Notes: generated from the sequence alone by a model not told the origin. A DNA stretch of 64,000 bases from Tipula vernalis (GCA_958295665.1 OY282558.1:45446389-45510388); one strand, 5' to 3'; counted from the first letter of the stretch, positions 50,080 through 61,242 are shown. Translations and numbers: made by a program.

Positions 50080-50335
50080 TTGTTTTCACCGAACCATCGC
50101 ATTTTGCTACGATTCCTTTAATTTGAAAAGTACTATAGATTTTAATGATAAATGTGTTCTTGTAAAAATAAAATACTACGCTGTCAAAAAAGTTGTTTTA
50201 CAAAAATCGGTTAAGCCATTTTAAGGTCTTTTGTACGCGCGGAACTTTGAGTCGATTTAGTTGCTCGGGAGTATACTTCCAATTATTAATAATAGTGTAC
50301 CATCCGAACGGGTAATGACTATACCTTTTCAACTT

Positions 50336-50461
50336 CAAATTGGAAGTTATCATTTTCAAATTGGAAATAATCATTTTCAAATTGGAAATAATCAACATCA
50401 AATTGGAAATAATCATTTCCAAAATGGAAATAATCAATATCAAATTGGAAATAATCAAGTT
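50336..50461 (+). repeat. Left terminal array, six 21-bp units
   Basis: Units start at 50336, 50357, 50378, 50399, 50420 and 50441. The invariant part is CAAATTGGAAATAATCA (first unit ...GGAAGTTATCA, fifth CAAAATGG), followed by four variable bases. Long open frames through this array are repeat translations. Confidence 0.85.
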
Positions 50462-50521
50462 TAAATTTAAAAATAAAAACTCACAGGGTACAACAATATT
50501 TATGATCAAAACTTTATTAAT

Positions 50522-50692
50522 ATATATGTTAAGGCTAATGTACAAAATAGGAGAATGTGTACATTAGCCGGTAAATGTACATATTCCCCAAAGAGAATAT
50601 TCTCCTTTTCCAAATAGAATCCAGTAAGAATATGCACATTTACCGGCGAATGTATACATTCGCCGCTCTATGTACATTAGCCGTAACATATA
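50522..50692. repeat. 171-bp multi-hairpin foldback
   Basis: Outer 22-bp arms (50522-50543 and 50671-50692) pair with one mismatch; the core reads GGCTAATGTACA. Nested inside are further inverted pairs: GGTAAATGTACATATTC (50569-) with GAATATGCACATTTACC (ending ~50644), the palindrome GAGAATATTCTC, and GGCGAATGTATACATTCGCC. It lies inside the IS630-type element, between its left array and its transposase. Confidence 0.65.
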
Positions 50693-50733
50693 CAGTAAAT
50701 TAAAAAATCATATCGACTAAATTTAAAACATCT

Positions 50734-50960
50734 GGGGCCCTATTCTCGAACTCCACATCCATTTTCCACATGCGGACATCTCGTATATAAAACACATGCG
50801 CCATGGACATTTTCCTATATGGGGAATTTCTTCCACCTGCTTATACCCATTCGGGTATATTTAGGGCATATTCCCTTAGTACCGAAAAAATTCAATTTTT
50901 ATGAATTTTGACAGATGTCCACATGTGAAAAATGGATGTGGAATTCGAGAATAGGGCCCC
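50734..50960. mobile_element. 227-bp MITE inserted in the transposase 3' end
   Basis: The termini GGGGCCCTATTCTCGAA (50734-50750) and the complement at 50944-50960 are perfect. Homology continues inwards for ~46 bp per side (CTCCACATCCATTTTCCACATG). The interior has no coding sequence. It interrupts the minus-strand transposase after its ...CKNSYQ residues, so the last ~27 codons of that frame come from the MITE. A target duplication is not evident. Confidence 0.75.
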
Positions 50961-51400
50961 TGGTATGAATTTTTGCATATATATGCAACATATTTAGCAC
51001 AATTTGCAAAAGATAAATTTGGCAAATTCCATAGTATAATATTTTCAAGCCTTTGTAAACGAAATTCGGGATGGGTCAAATCTATCCTATTTTCACCTGC
51101 TGAAATCTGTGGCATTTCAGTTGTTAAATCTCGTTTAATAGAGGCCTTAAGAGCCGACCAAGCAAATTCTGTAGGGTTTAACATTGAACTGTATGGGCCT
51201 AATCTTAATAACCGATGATTGATAAATTCACTTTCAAGAAACACAGCTTCAATAGACGCATGACACGGAGCATTATCAATTACCATTACGACTGGTGATT
51301 GATATTTGGTTAGAGCATTGCGTAAACAATTGAATACGAACTTATTCGCTTGCGGGGTTTTAAATGCTCGTCTTCTTACTTCGTGATGAATAAGCCCCAC
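50876..51400 (-). pseudogene. IS630/Tc1-type transposase fragment
   Basis: The 174-codon frame contains VVMVIDNAPCHAS, the second catalytic Asp block of IS630/Tc1 transposases, and LGPYSSMLNPTEFAWSALK, the third catalytic acid block (Glu in NPTEF). The N-terminal DNA-binding domains and the first catalytic Asp are missing: the frame begins only ~20 bp inside the right terminal array. The natural C-terminus is replaced by MITE-encoded residues after position ~147. Not functional. Confidence 0.75.
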
Positions 51401-51829
51401 ATTACCTATTAAAAATGATTATTTCCAATTTGATATTGATTATTTCCATTTTGGAAATGATTGTTTCCAATTTGAAAATGAAAAGGTATAAATCACAAAC
51501 TAGTAAATTGGCAAATAAACCCCTTAGTGCCTCCAGCTCAACCAGCTGAAATTCCGACTAAGCAGCAGGACGACATAATGGTATTAAAAACCCCAGTTAT
51601 TTTTAAGAATACAGATATTATCAGTCATGATTTATGCTCCTCTCAACACCCGATATCATCTGCAAATGACCCAAATTCAATATGCATTGTGAAACCCAGA
51701 TATTCATCAGTTACTGACGAACAATTTAAACGGTTCATCAATTGTGGTAAATAATTGATTTTTGCCATTTGTACCTACCACTTAAGTATTTTATATGCCA
51801 CCGATTCCAGAACTCCTGAAACCTGTTCC

Positions 51830-52410
51830 TACGATAACCTGTTTATATTGAAATCTAGCAATGATCGTTCTGCTAGAAGAGCTGAACAATCGTTTGGGTC
51901 ATTCGAAATTACAGTTAGAGGCCTTAAATTTAGACAAGCTTCAATTTGGGAAATTCTTTTCTCTAAAGTTAAAGAACATATTCCAATAACTCGTTTCATA
52001 TGCCATTTAGCATTTTTGATCGCTGACTCCCATAAACCGCAAAATGTGGAGATCGTGGGAAAATCGTTAGTTATTCGATGTGATTACTAGCACAAAAAAT
52101 TCTTGTATCACTTGAAATCCGACCACCAACCAATAACATTAGTCGCATTATCTGAAAATATTTTCAAACAGTATCCTCGGCGAGAAATGAATCTACGAAG
52201 GCAAACCAAGATTGTTTCTGATGATATATTCATAAAAATTTCCATATGTATTGAAGGTGAAATAGATGAATAGACAAACGGTCCGCAAAAGTCGATTCCA
52301 ACTATGGAAAATAGTCTAGACGAATTAACTCGCTCATTATTTGGCTGTCAATTTCGGTTTGTTACGAAAGCAACGAATACACTCATTGACATCCTATCTA
52401 CACAAATGAC
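51830..52410 (-). pseudogene. BEL/Pao integrase relic
   Basis: Read on the minus strand, in order and across two frames: IRCFRNKPKLTA (~52370), VGIDFCGPFVYSS (first catalytic Asp, ~52300), SDNATN (second Asp, ~52150), then after a shift TFCGLWESAIKNAKWHMKRV (the Glu block, ~52000) and IEACLNLRPL with SNDPNDCSALL (~51900). This D-D-E layout with FCGPF, LWE and LNxRPL is typical of BEL/Pao. The surrounding pol and LTRs were not found. The plus-strand frame 51755-52090 is its shadow. Confidence 0.7.
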
Positions 52411-53892
52411 GACCTCGGATGACCCAGTACTGTAACCTTAAATTATATAATAAAGTTTCAGGCCCACAATGCAATAAACGTTTATATTTAAATTGAATTA
52501 AGAGTTTCGTGAATGCATGTTTTGATGGCAGCACAACTCAACATTTGTATAATGTAGGGGTTCACGGCTTTAACCATTTCGTATAAATCGAACAGTACCG
52601 GGTTTGAGTCTCAGCTTAAGGGTGGAATGCAAAAATCATCCAGTCAGTAATAGGCTGGCTTGAAAAACTAAAACGAACTTTTAGTATATGGCAGAGAAGA
52701 GAGGAATATGACATAAAAACTAACAAATATTTTGAGAAGATTGTTTTTGATAAAATACAGAGGAAATTTGAATATACCTTTCGAATTAGAAATTTGGTAA
52801 AATATTTGATTTTAAATTGATTAGGAAAGCAAAAACATGGCTTACAAATATTGCAAAATAAATATTTCTAGATATTACGGTTGTCTCGATCGTAAAAGAA
52901 TATCGTGTGATGTGGTCACCGCTTTTCTTTATTACTAAACCGATTTAGTTATTATGTTTAACACCTGTAATTTATTTATGTTAAAAAAAAAGCCACGTAC
53001 ATAATGTAAAGGCCATAACCAACCCATTTGTTTTGCTAATTTGTTATTTTTATAAATCAGTTTTAGTTTTATTGCAAGTGCCTTTCTTTTGTTTAAATGT
53101 AATCCTCTGTCTTTAGAGAGACTAGTGAGAGTACAAAATAAAATAAAATGGAAGCTTAAGAGGATGCCAATATAAACTTGGATCATTTGGCTGGTATTAC
53201 TACCATTACCTGAGTATGGATTTTCGTCTTAAAATGATACTTGAGAGTTACTATTTTGATGTACCTATAACTATAGCAAAAGCACAATACAACTGTTGTA
53301 ACTCTAGTTCGTACATAAAAATCGCTACTCTCAAGCCTATTCTTACGACTAAAATTCGTGTCCATTAATGGTCAATAATAGTATAGCGTCATTGATTGTG
53401 AAAAATCTATGGAGTCAGCCAACTTATATCATTTTTTATAGAGGTGCGTAAAATGAATCTCCTGCCTGAGTAAAGGACAATTCTTAAAACGGTTTCTCGA
53501 TTTACCACCAGATAAAGAAGCTCTTAAATATACTCACGTATTTAAGTCCCGGAACTTATCGATCAAAAAACTGGCTAAGTGAATTTAGTTTTCTTGTGGA
53601 CGTTACAGTACAAGTATACATCCAAATAGAACTTGTTAAATTTAAACCTACAAGGTTTTAAACATAAAATTATTCCAAAACCAATTTCTGAATGGGCAAA
53701 GTTATTGATTTTTTGCTGCAAAAATTGATGAAAATTTTCGAGAAGAGGCTTTTCAAAACATGCCCAACCCTTTCTCAATAAACCCGGAAGAAGCTCAGCC
53801 TTTATTAGAGGTTATCACCCTAGCTGTTTAAGGAATCGAACTCCAGCCCAAATGATATGGAACAAAAAATTGTTCAGGGTGCGATTTAATCT

Positions 53893-54190
53893 ATTTTAGA
53901 TTAGGAACTATTTATAGAATCAGCTTAACATCTCAAATATAAAATGCCACTAAAATACATAGCCAAATGTGTGCGTTCCATTTGGTGCTGAAGACGGAGA
54001 AAATTATTTGGGTTGACCTCAGTTGTTATGGTCAAAAGAATTCTCCAGAGCCAAAAAACCAATTTTATATTAGGAATTACTTAAAGAATTGACTTCACAT
54101 CTCATATCTCAGATATAAAATTTTATTAAAATACATCCACAAACGTACTGCGATCTAGTTCCACTTGGAGCTGGAGACGTTGTAAACTGC
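53893..54190 (+). repeat. Two diverged direct repeats, ~115-125 bp
   Basis: Copy A (53893-54006) and copy B (54062-54190) share, in order, TTTAKATTAGGAA, ACWTCTCA, ATATAAAAT, TTAAAATACAT/CTAAAATACAT and CATTTGGTGCTGAAGACG / CACTTGGAGCTGGAGACG. A ~55-bp spacer separates them. Neither copy has a recognisable product. Confidence 0.5.
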
Positions 54191-54199
54191 CTGGATTTG

Positions 54200-56600
54200 T
54201 TGTTTATATAAAATAAAAAGATGGTGAAACAATTTTTTCATTAATGCCTACAAGTCAAAATATAATTAGTGGTGGTCCGCAATATTACCCAAATACCCAT
54301 TGACAAAGGACTGTATTGGTTAAGTATGTAAAAAAACTAATACGAGGTCAGAATTTTTCCTTAGGTATTGCGTGCTGCACCCTTACCAATGAATCATTAA
54401 AATAACTAAAACAAAACTTGATTTGGCTATTTAGGAGCTCGGAAAAAAATATCCTATAGGGTAAAAATTCGACCTCGTAAATCCACCTGTATACTCTTTA
54501 TAATCTGGTGTGTAATTGAACAACTTCCAAATCAACGAAAAAGTTTTTCTAGGAAATTTAAAAGTCTTAAAAAATGTTTCTTATTGTTGCACCGAAAAAC
54601 AAATAATTTAAAAGTGACCCTGAAACACTTACACCTACTATAAAATTAGAGCAGAGTCAAAAAAATTGCATAACAAATATAATAAAACCTCTTATTAATT
54701 TAACTTGTGGTGCGGCGCGGATTGGATGGGTTTTATAAAGTATTTAAAATTTCTTTAGGAGAGTTAAAGCTTTAGTATCTCGTTGGCTTGCGTATTTCCA
54801 GATAATACATAGGAGCGTGATAATGCGGTTTTTGTTTAAAGAAAATGTCAACTCGCTGAACTATTGTAGGGTACAAATATTGCAACTGCAGCTTAGTGTA
54901 AAATAATTCATACTGCAGTAGTGTCCAGTGTCATGTGTCTTTGTAAACCTAGCCTTTCTAGTAATGAATAATTGTTTTGCATTTGCGCTACTTCTTGATA
55001 AAATCCAAACATTTAAATTTCAAAGTTGACACAATACAAAAAACAATTTGGGGATACACACGAGTCAACACTGCAACACATCACTAAAATACTTCTCGTT
55101 TAAACGATGGTTCTACGTATAAGTACTAAATGCTGCGTTCAAACTCTATGAATGTACATTGTAAATTACAAATCTTTATACTTAAATTTGAGAAATACCA
55201 TATGTTTATGTCTAGAATATTACAATAGGGTTCCGCTATTCGACATCCCAATCAAATTCTTCAAAATCATACCAGAGCCAACTTCAATTAGCTTTGAAAT
55301 GGACTTCTACGAAATCGATTGTATCGATAGTGTTGATATTTCGCGCGACAATTCAAAAGAATTATTTTAAACCAAGTATAATCTTATAAAATCGTTAATA
55401 ATATCCGAATTATCACCGTGTGTTAAATTTAGATTATGTTCGAACGAGTCCGCCAAAATTAGGGCGTATCCTGCAATTGAGCAATTGAAAAATCGAGTTT
55501 AATTCAAAAACTATAATTTACTTACGTGGCCGTTTAATTTTTCCTTCGTAATATAAAATCTATTAATCTAGTTAATAGTTAATCGTTTGATGTGATTGGT
55601 ATCACTTTAATTGGTATAACATAAACTTCAAAAGAATGTGTTTCATTTTGTACTTTTTCACGTCACAAACTGACACTTCAAAATAATGCGCGTCCGTCGA
55701 CTTTGTCAATTCTCTTATACTTTCATGTAGGGTAAGGTTGTTCAAGTCGTACACCTTAAAAAATCATTTCCTGAAATCAGAGAATATATGTAAACACATA
55801 CTTATGAGTATCATTGGAAACCTTAGTAAACCCTGCTTCTATTTATTGCAAAAAAATTAAATAGTCTGCGCACATTTTCGTTAAACTCATAAAATTAAGA
55901 AAATTGAAATTGGTACGACTAAGGAAACCAGTACCTGAAGTCGTACTACCTATTAAAACTATTTTGAAAAAATCTCCTAAACCCCAAAACTGTTTTGAAA
56001 TATAAAAATATTTATAAATATAAATATAAAACATATACTAAAAAATAGAAATGTACTTAACTAGTGTTTTCTTACCTTAGGAGCTTCCATGCACCAGATG
56101 AAAATTACACTCAAACGACTATAAATGAATTTGTTTACCAGAAACGTTCTAAATTCATTGAAACTCAGACGGGCCCTGTCACTGTGCCGGTACGATTTAA
56201 GCACCGGTACGACTTAGGCGGCTTTCCCCTAGGGACATCGAGACTGTCTGGGGGTAAGGATTAAGATCGGGAATACTGACTGTCAACTAAATTTCAAAGC
56301 GATATTTATTTGGTTTTTGTTTCTGTTCCGACTACAAATGTCTGTTTTCTGCTCTGGTTTAGGCAAATATTTTGGGTTGTAACCGGAAACATATTTAAAA
56401 TTATTGTATAATTTGTGTTTTCAGAATTAAATTTAGCCGTAAACAGCAAAAACAAAATTGATCTGGGAAAATCCGGAAAAAATTAAGTTCCAGTTATGAT
56501 TTCGATTTAAAATTTATCCTAAATATCTGTGTCAAAATTACCGGTTCAACTGCGGCTTGAAGTTCTGCTTTCAACATAAGGTGCTGGTCGTGAATAGTAT
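54200..56600. other. Stretch without recognised features
   Basis: No coding domain, inverted terminal pair or tandem array was recognised on either strand. Short frames such as 55152-55370 and 56064-56264 (plus) have no family resemblance that I can see. Confidence 0.3.
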
Positions 56601-57085
56601 GAATGACTTCATATGGTATTGAACTTCATGAGAATGAATGATTTCGAATTGGATTTTGGACGAGTAATATTAAACTATGATAACATCGATTTAACATCGA
56701 CTTGAATTTAATAGAACGGATGCTACTGTAAGGCGATTAATAGAAAACCATCAGGAATAGCTGCCACCGAACTCGGAATGATTGTGGAGGGAGATATCCG
56801 AGCAAACGGCGAAGGATTTGCGGAACGGTGATTGGAGTAAATATTTGGTTTGGGTATAAAAAGACGTATGAAGTCGAATTGGGAATATTCGTGTTTTAAC
56901 GCGATAAATTGTAGGTGTAGTTAGTGTAGTTTATAAGTGTGATTTTTTGGAATTTTAGTTAATTCTTGTTGTAGTTTTAATTTTGGAATTTTTGTTGTGT
57001 AATTTTTGTATTAAACGTCTAAATATTGTGGTGGCCTTTTAAGGAAGAGCAGAGCTTACCCTGGCAAAATCACCAAATGTTAACG
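56600..57085 (+). repeat. LTR-like promoter region, unassigned
   Basis: A TATA-like GGGTATAAAAAGACG (about 56847) is followed by a T/G-rich ~190-bp transcribed-looking section ending GTATTAAACGTC, similar in plan to the region at 38875-39225. It may be an old solo LTR. No partner copy or target duplication was identified. Confidence 0.2.
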
Positions 57086-57491
57086 GTTGTTTGGTCTATA
57101 ATCAAGGCCATCTTTACCATGGGACTATAAGGGCGGCAGCCCTAGGGTGCCGCATTAATAGGGCGCCACCAAATGTACAAGACCTACTTAGTCAATTTTA
57201 GAGAGCATATTTTTATTTGAATTTCATTTTTCACTTCAAAGGAAATGCAAACCATTTTACAATACTAAAATAAGTTTATTCTATTCGTCGCTTGGAATGC
57301 ACGAGTCGCGATATTTATTTTATGCATTGTAAACCATTCCAAATTTAAAAACTTGTTTTCTGCTAGTACGCATTTTCACAATCATACGGTGTTCTCATTT
57401 TATTCATTGTATCCGTCATGTTATGCAGTTATTGAATGGCGTTTAATTTAAAAGCTTGATTTAAATAAAAAAGAAAATTATATGAAATCAC

Positions 57492-58194
57492 TAATGGCTG
57501 TATGATACTCACTTTTTTTCCACTTTTTCAGTGACTGCAAACGGAGTGAGAGAAAAAATATCTATACAAAATATTTGTGAGAGTGAGTTTATACACCACA
57601 GATTTGAAAAAAAAAATGTAGAACCTTAAAAAAAAAAGTGGTAGATCAATTTTTCTAGCAGTTAATCGAGCAAATATAGCAAAAAAAGAATTGGATTTGA
57701 TACTTTTTTCTGATATTTCTACCAAAGAAAATAATATATAAATTAACTTAACATATAAATTATGTCGCTGCAATTAATTGCGGCAACTAATGCAAATTTA
57801 TTATGCGCGGGCCTCATATTTCTTACGTAAAAAATCAACTAAGAACCAAAAAATAAATATTCTTCAAAATGGCTACTTCATCGCGAAAATGAAGGATTTA
57901 GCCACAAATTATTAAAGAAAATAGAAGTCGAAGATCTTTGCGGTTGACACCTGTACAATTTCAGAAAATACTGAAGATGGTACAGCCATTTGTCAATACA
58001 AAAACATAATTACATACATATATGTATTTATGGTACAACACAAAAAAAATTTTGATTGCATTTACATATTTTGTTTATCCGAAACTTCAAAATATTTGCG
58101 TATAGTATTGTCTACACTACCCTACTCCGCTTCGCTTTACTAGTTTTGCAGCACTTTATTGCACTTGAGAAAAGTGAGTATCATACAGCCATAA
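57492..58194 (+). mobile_element. PIF/Harbinger element nested in the hAT element
   Basis: Perfect 22-bp inverted ends (57495-57516 and 58170-58191, starting TGGCTGTATGATACTCAC) are flanked by TAA on both sides (57492-57494 and 58192-58194). The 697-bp element carries a short transposase scrap around 57870-58010. The TNA duplication and the scrap independently agree on PIF/Harbinger. Confidence 0.8.
57870..58010 (+). pseudogene. PIF/Harbinger transposase scrap
   Basis: Two pieces in adjacent frames give RENEGFSHKLLKKIEVED and then LRLTPVQFQKILKMVQPFVN. They match the conserved opening of PIF/Harbinger nucleases (GxFxxLLxELxxED...FLRMxxxxFxxLLxxVxPxI). A stop and a frame change lie between them and nothing of the DDE core is present. 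Confidence 0.6.
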
Positions 58195-58219
58195 CGTTTT
58201 TTTTTTTCGTTTCTGGCAG

Positions 58220-58700
58220 GGACAGATAACGTTATATAACGTTACCCGGATAACGTTAAAAAACGCTAAAATTGCGAAGTTTTTCAAGAAAACGGAACCA
58301 AACCTATTAGGTTATGTAATAAATAACTGTTACGTAACCGTAACAGATAACTTTATAAAATTTTGATGTAACCAAATAAAATAACCTCATAAAAAATGGT
58401 TTTGTTCCTGGTAGCATTATTTAACACTAGAACTATTGATCCGTCAAAATGATTGATTGTACATTCATGTCTCATTCTTGAATCCTCATTTTGACTGGTC
58501 GGTAGTTTTAGTGTTAAAACCTTAGTAAAGCAAAAGTTAATAATTTATTTAACTTTAGATAACGGTATTTGTTCTATAACGTTAAAAACATTAACTAATG
58601 CTAGATAACGTTATGTAACGTAACGTTTCACATAATTTAAGGTTAAATAATGTTATAACATAATCAAAAGAAATTTGGGAATTTTTTCCAATAACGTAAC
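58220..58700. repeat. Cluster of TAACGTTA palindromic words
   Basis: ATAACGTTA-like words recur about ten times: AGATAACGTTATATAACGTTACCCGGATAACGTTA near 58224-58258, TAACAGATAACTTTA near 58340, and AGATAACGTTATGTAACGTAACG near 58601-58625. They are dispersed rather than tandem. They lie in the right half of the hAT element and could be subterminal transposase-binding sites; that role is inference. Confidence 0.5.
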
Positions 58701-60319
58701 GAACGTAATTGCCTCTGTTTCTAAATGCTGTTTGAACTTCATGTCTTGTATTTTCTCTAGAATTTCATGGTGTCGAATGTACTAGTTTTAAAACAGAAGA
58801 TGATTCTGCACTGGAAAAAAATTTTTTCTTCGACAAAGGCGCCTAATATTTTTAGCCCAGGGCGCCTACATATATAAGAACGGCCCTGTCTATAATTGCT
58901 AAACTAATGTAAAACTAAATTCTTTTGAACCTAATTTAATTCATAGTTTTAGCCCACCTCAATTTTATTTCTTGATTTAGTAAATAAAAATGTTTCGTTT
59001 GTCTTTTAAGCAAGCATTAAAATGGGTGAACAAAACATATTTGATTTGTCCTGATTTCTTTATTTATAAACAAAAACTTTTGCATAACAAGAGAACTTTT
59101 TATTGAAGACCATAAATATAAGTCACTAAGTCACATTTACTCAACTGTGCGCTAACAGGGCCCTATCTTGTTTTTCGCGGCGAGTCTTAAAAAACTTCGA
59201 TATGTTCTGTTCGAAAAGTCTATAAACGCCGCTTTCGAAAAGTCTATAAACGCATTCATTTAACGTCATAAACGCACTCGTTTAATGTCAGCTTACTTCA
59301 CGTTTGCCAGTGTACGCGACATTATTTTGAGACTAGTTTTGATTTTAGTTCAATTAAATATTTTTAACCTTTTTCAAACTATTTCTTGAAAAAATTATAT
59401 CACTTATCACACAACATCACACAGTCATAATCCTCAACAATAAATCAATCGGATAATTGACCGCCTTAGTTTTGTTGGCGGTATTTTTCTCGCTATCGAA
59501 TAGATGGCGAAAAAGTGTCGTGTTTTGTGATCCTAAGTTTACAATATAATATTCAAGTGAAATGAAATTTTCACTGGTCTCCAAAAATAGAAAGATAAAT
59601 CTGACGTGAAAATTTAGTTTGACTAGTTTCATAAATATTTTAGTGCGTATAACTTCATTTTGTCTTTGACAAAATATTTTATACAATAAAATTTACTTCG
59701 ATAGTTGATTAAGGCCGGTACCCTGCTGAAGTGAAATGAAATTTTTCATATAAAAATGACACGGCTAAAGTTTACTTTACTTATACATCGGGCAAATCTG
59801 GTGAGGAGTAAAAATTTTGGAAATTTTTGAATGTAGGATTGTGCATCTATAGTTTTTAGGAGGAGGAAGCCAAATTTCACCGAAAAATTATCTCATTTTC
59901 CGGGAAAATTTTCACTTTTTAGTTGAAAAAATTATGTATTATTTTATTCAAAATACGTAAAAATGTTCAATTTTTATAAAAATTTTGATATTAGGATTGT
60001 ATCTTAACAATTTTTCGACAGTGCAAGTAATTTTTCCGGGAAAATTTTGCAATTTTGCCAGGAAAATTCTGAAATATTTCCACTTTTTTGCGGGGGTTTG
60101 GGGCAGCCCCATCCTCTAAGGTATACAACGAATTAAAATTACTTTAAAAAAATTGTTATACATATTTACAAAAGTGGCTTTTTTTAACATTTGTGGTACT
60201 ATCAGAAGAAGCGATAAGGGCGAGAAAAACTCTTTGATCTGTGTCTGCAAGGTTGACGAAGCAATTATAGTTAATAAAAATAAATAAAATAAAAATTATT
60301 TTTGTTGAATTATATTTAT

Positions 60320-61242
60320 TTATTCAAAATCGAATTCGTCTTCAATTTGTTCTTCATCTTTATTTTCCTTTGTATCATTATGAGCTTCGTCAGAAGTTTC
60401 TTGTAGGTTTCCTGGATATAGAATCCCTACATTTTTCATGAAAACTTTAAAAGGATCTGTTTTGACCAAATTACATGATTTTAGAAACATGTACTTGGCC
60501 AAATACCCTCCATAAAAAAATTTCCGCCTCGACGAAGATTCGTAGCATCGTTTAGCAGCGCGCCAAGTTTCTTCAATTCTATTTGTGTGGGCACCCATAT
60601 CACGTTCTACGAAATTAATGGAATGGTTTACTTTAAGGTGAATGTAACCCTCTTCATCTAGACAATCATACGCTCTCCAAGAATCTGAAATGACTGTGGT
60701 TTTGGGCAGTATCCATTTTTTAATGATTGGAAGCAAAGTGGCTGTCTCGCTTCTCTATACCGGCACTAAAATTCAACTGTTTTCCCAATACCACCAATGG
60801 GTCTTGATTGGTGAATGAATGCGTCGAAAACCACTTCACGACAAAAACAAGCAAAATCTACCAATGTTTTTGGAGAGATCTCTAGATGTTCGCTAATTTG
60901 TTTTAAATTGACGTTGCTGCACCAGAATGCCACAAATTTGAAAATTTCATCCATCGGTAGATGGCTTTTAGCAAAAAATGTGCCGGTAAGGACAGAAAAC
61001 CATTTCTGGCAAATCTGTTTCCCTTTCCTCCCCTTGGCATATTGCTTACGGCAAATCTATTTCCATTTCCCATTTCCTGCTTTTCTCAAATTTAATGGTT
61101 TTCGGCAAGATTCGTTTGGGCATATTAATTGCCCGATTTTTGGGATAGCTCCCAGCTCCATTAGAGCAATAATTAAGTCTCGCCCATCATTCGCTTTGGC
61201 AAGATCATGAAGTTTGAAGACCGTGGTTCTATTTTCAGCCAT
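60320..61242 (-). pseudogene. Merlin transposase, internal deletion
   Basis: ATG 61242 opens MAENRTTVFKLHDLAKANDG with LICPNESCRKPL, a Cys-pair zinc-binding start. A stop follows at 61057, and the next piece is in another frame (KWFSVLTGTFFAKSHLPMDEI, ~61000). Then FVAFWCSNVNLKQISEHL, a helix-turn-helix-like block, and IGGIGKTVEF (ends 60766). Next should come the first catalytic acid block (ID-E-S-K-F-G), but the sequence jumps to SAGIEKRDS and LLPIIKKWILP. The second Asp (VISDSWRAYD) and third acid (RIEETWRAAKRCY) are present in 60736-60320, ending with an acidic tail. Without the first catalytic block it cannot act. The family cuts and pastes with an IS1595-type DDE fold. Confidence 0.8.

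Larger units (their letters stand above)
50320..51490. mobile_element. IS630/Tc1-type transposon with 21-bp terminal arrays
   Basis: The ends TACCTTTTCA...TGAAAAGGTA are flanked by TA on both sides (50320-50321 and 51489-51490), matching the TA target of the Tc1/mariner superfamily. Each end is made of tandem 21-bp units of the form CAAATTGGAAATAATCANNNN: six at the left (50336-50461) and about three, inverted, at the right (51418-51480). The interior holds a truncated transposase on the minus strand and two smaller foldback sequences. The copy is non-autonomous. Confidence 0.75.
57095..58896. mobile_element. hAT-type element with 8-bp target duplication
   Basis: TCTATAAT occurs immediately outside both ends (57095-57102 and 58889-58896), the 8-bp duplication expected of hAT. 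The element (57103-58888) begins CAAGGCCATCTTTACC and ends, read inwards from the other side, CAGGGCCGTTCTTATA. GGGCGCC and GGCGCC motifs lie just inside both ends. The interior carries no hAT transposase, but it does contain a nested PIF/Harbinger element and a region dense in TAACGTTA words. It is a non-autonomous carrier. Confidence 0.8.

Noticed and set aside
50198..50545. Frames rich in ISNL / GNNHFQI repeats
   Set aside because: Translations of the 21-bp terminal array of the IS630-type element.
51755..52090. 111-codon plus-strand open frame
   Set aside because: Antisense to the BEL/Pao integrase relic, whose ordered motifs lie on the minus strand.
52570..52620. tRNA T-arm-like GGGTTTGAGTCTC
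   Set aside because: No acceptor stem, D-arm or anticodon arm could be fitted around it; the same failure applied to other GTTCGAA-like words, so no tRNA is called.
60815..61210. 131-codon plus-strand open frame
   Set aside because: Shadow of the minus-strand Merlin transposase, whose motifs are clear on the other strand.
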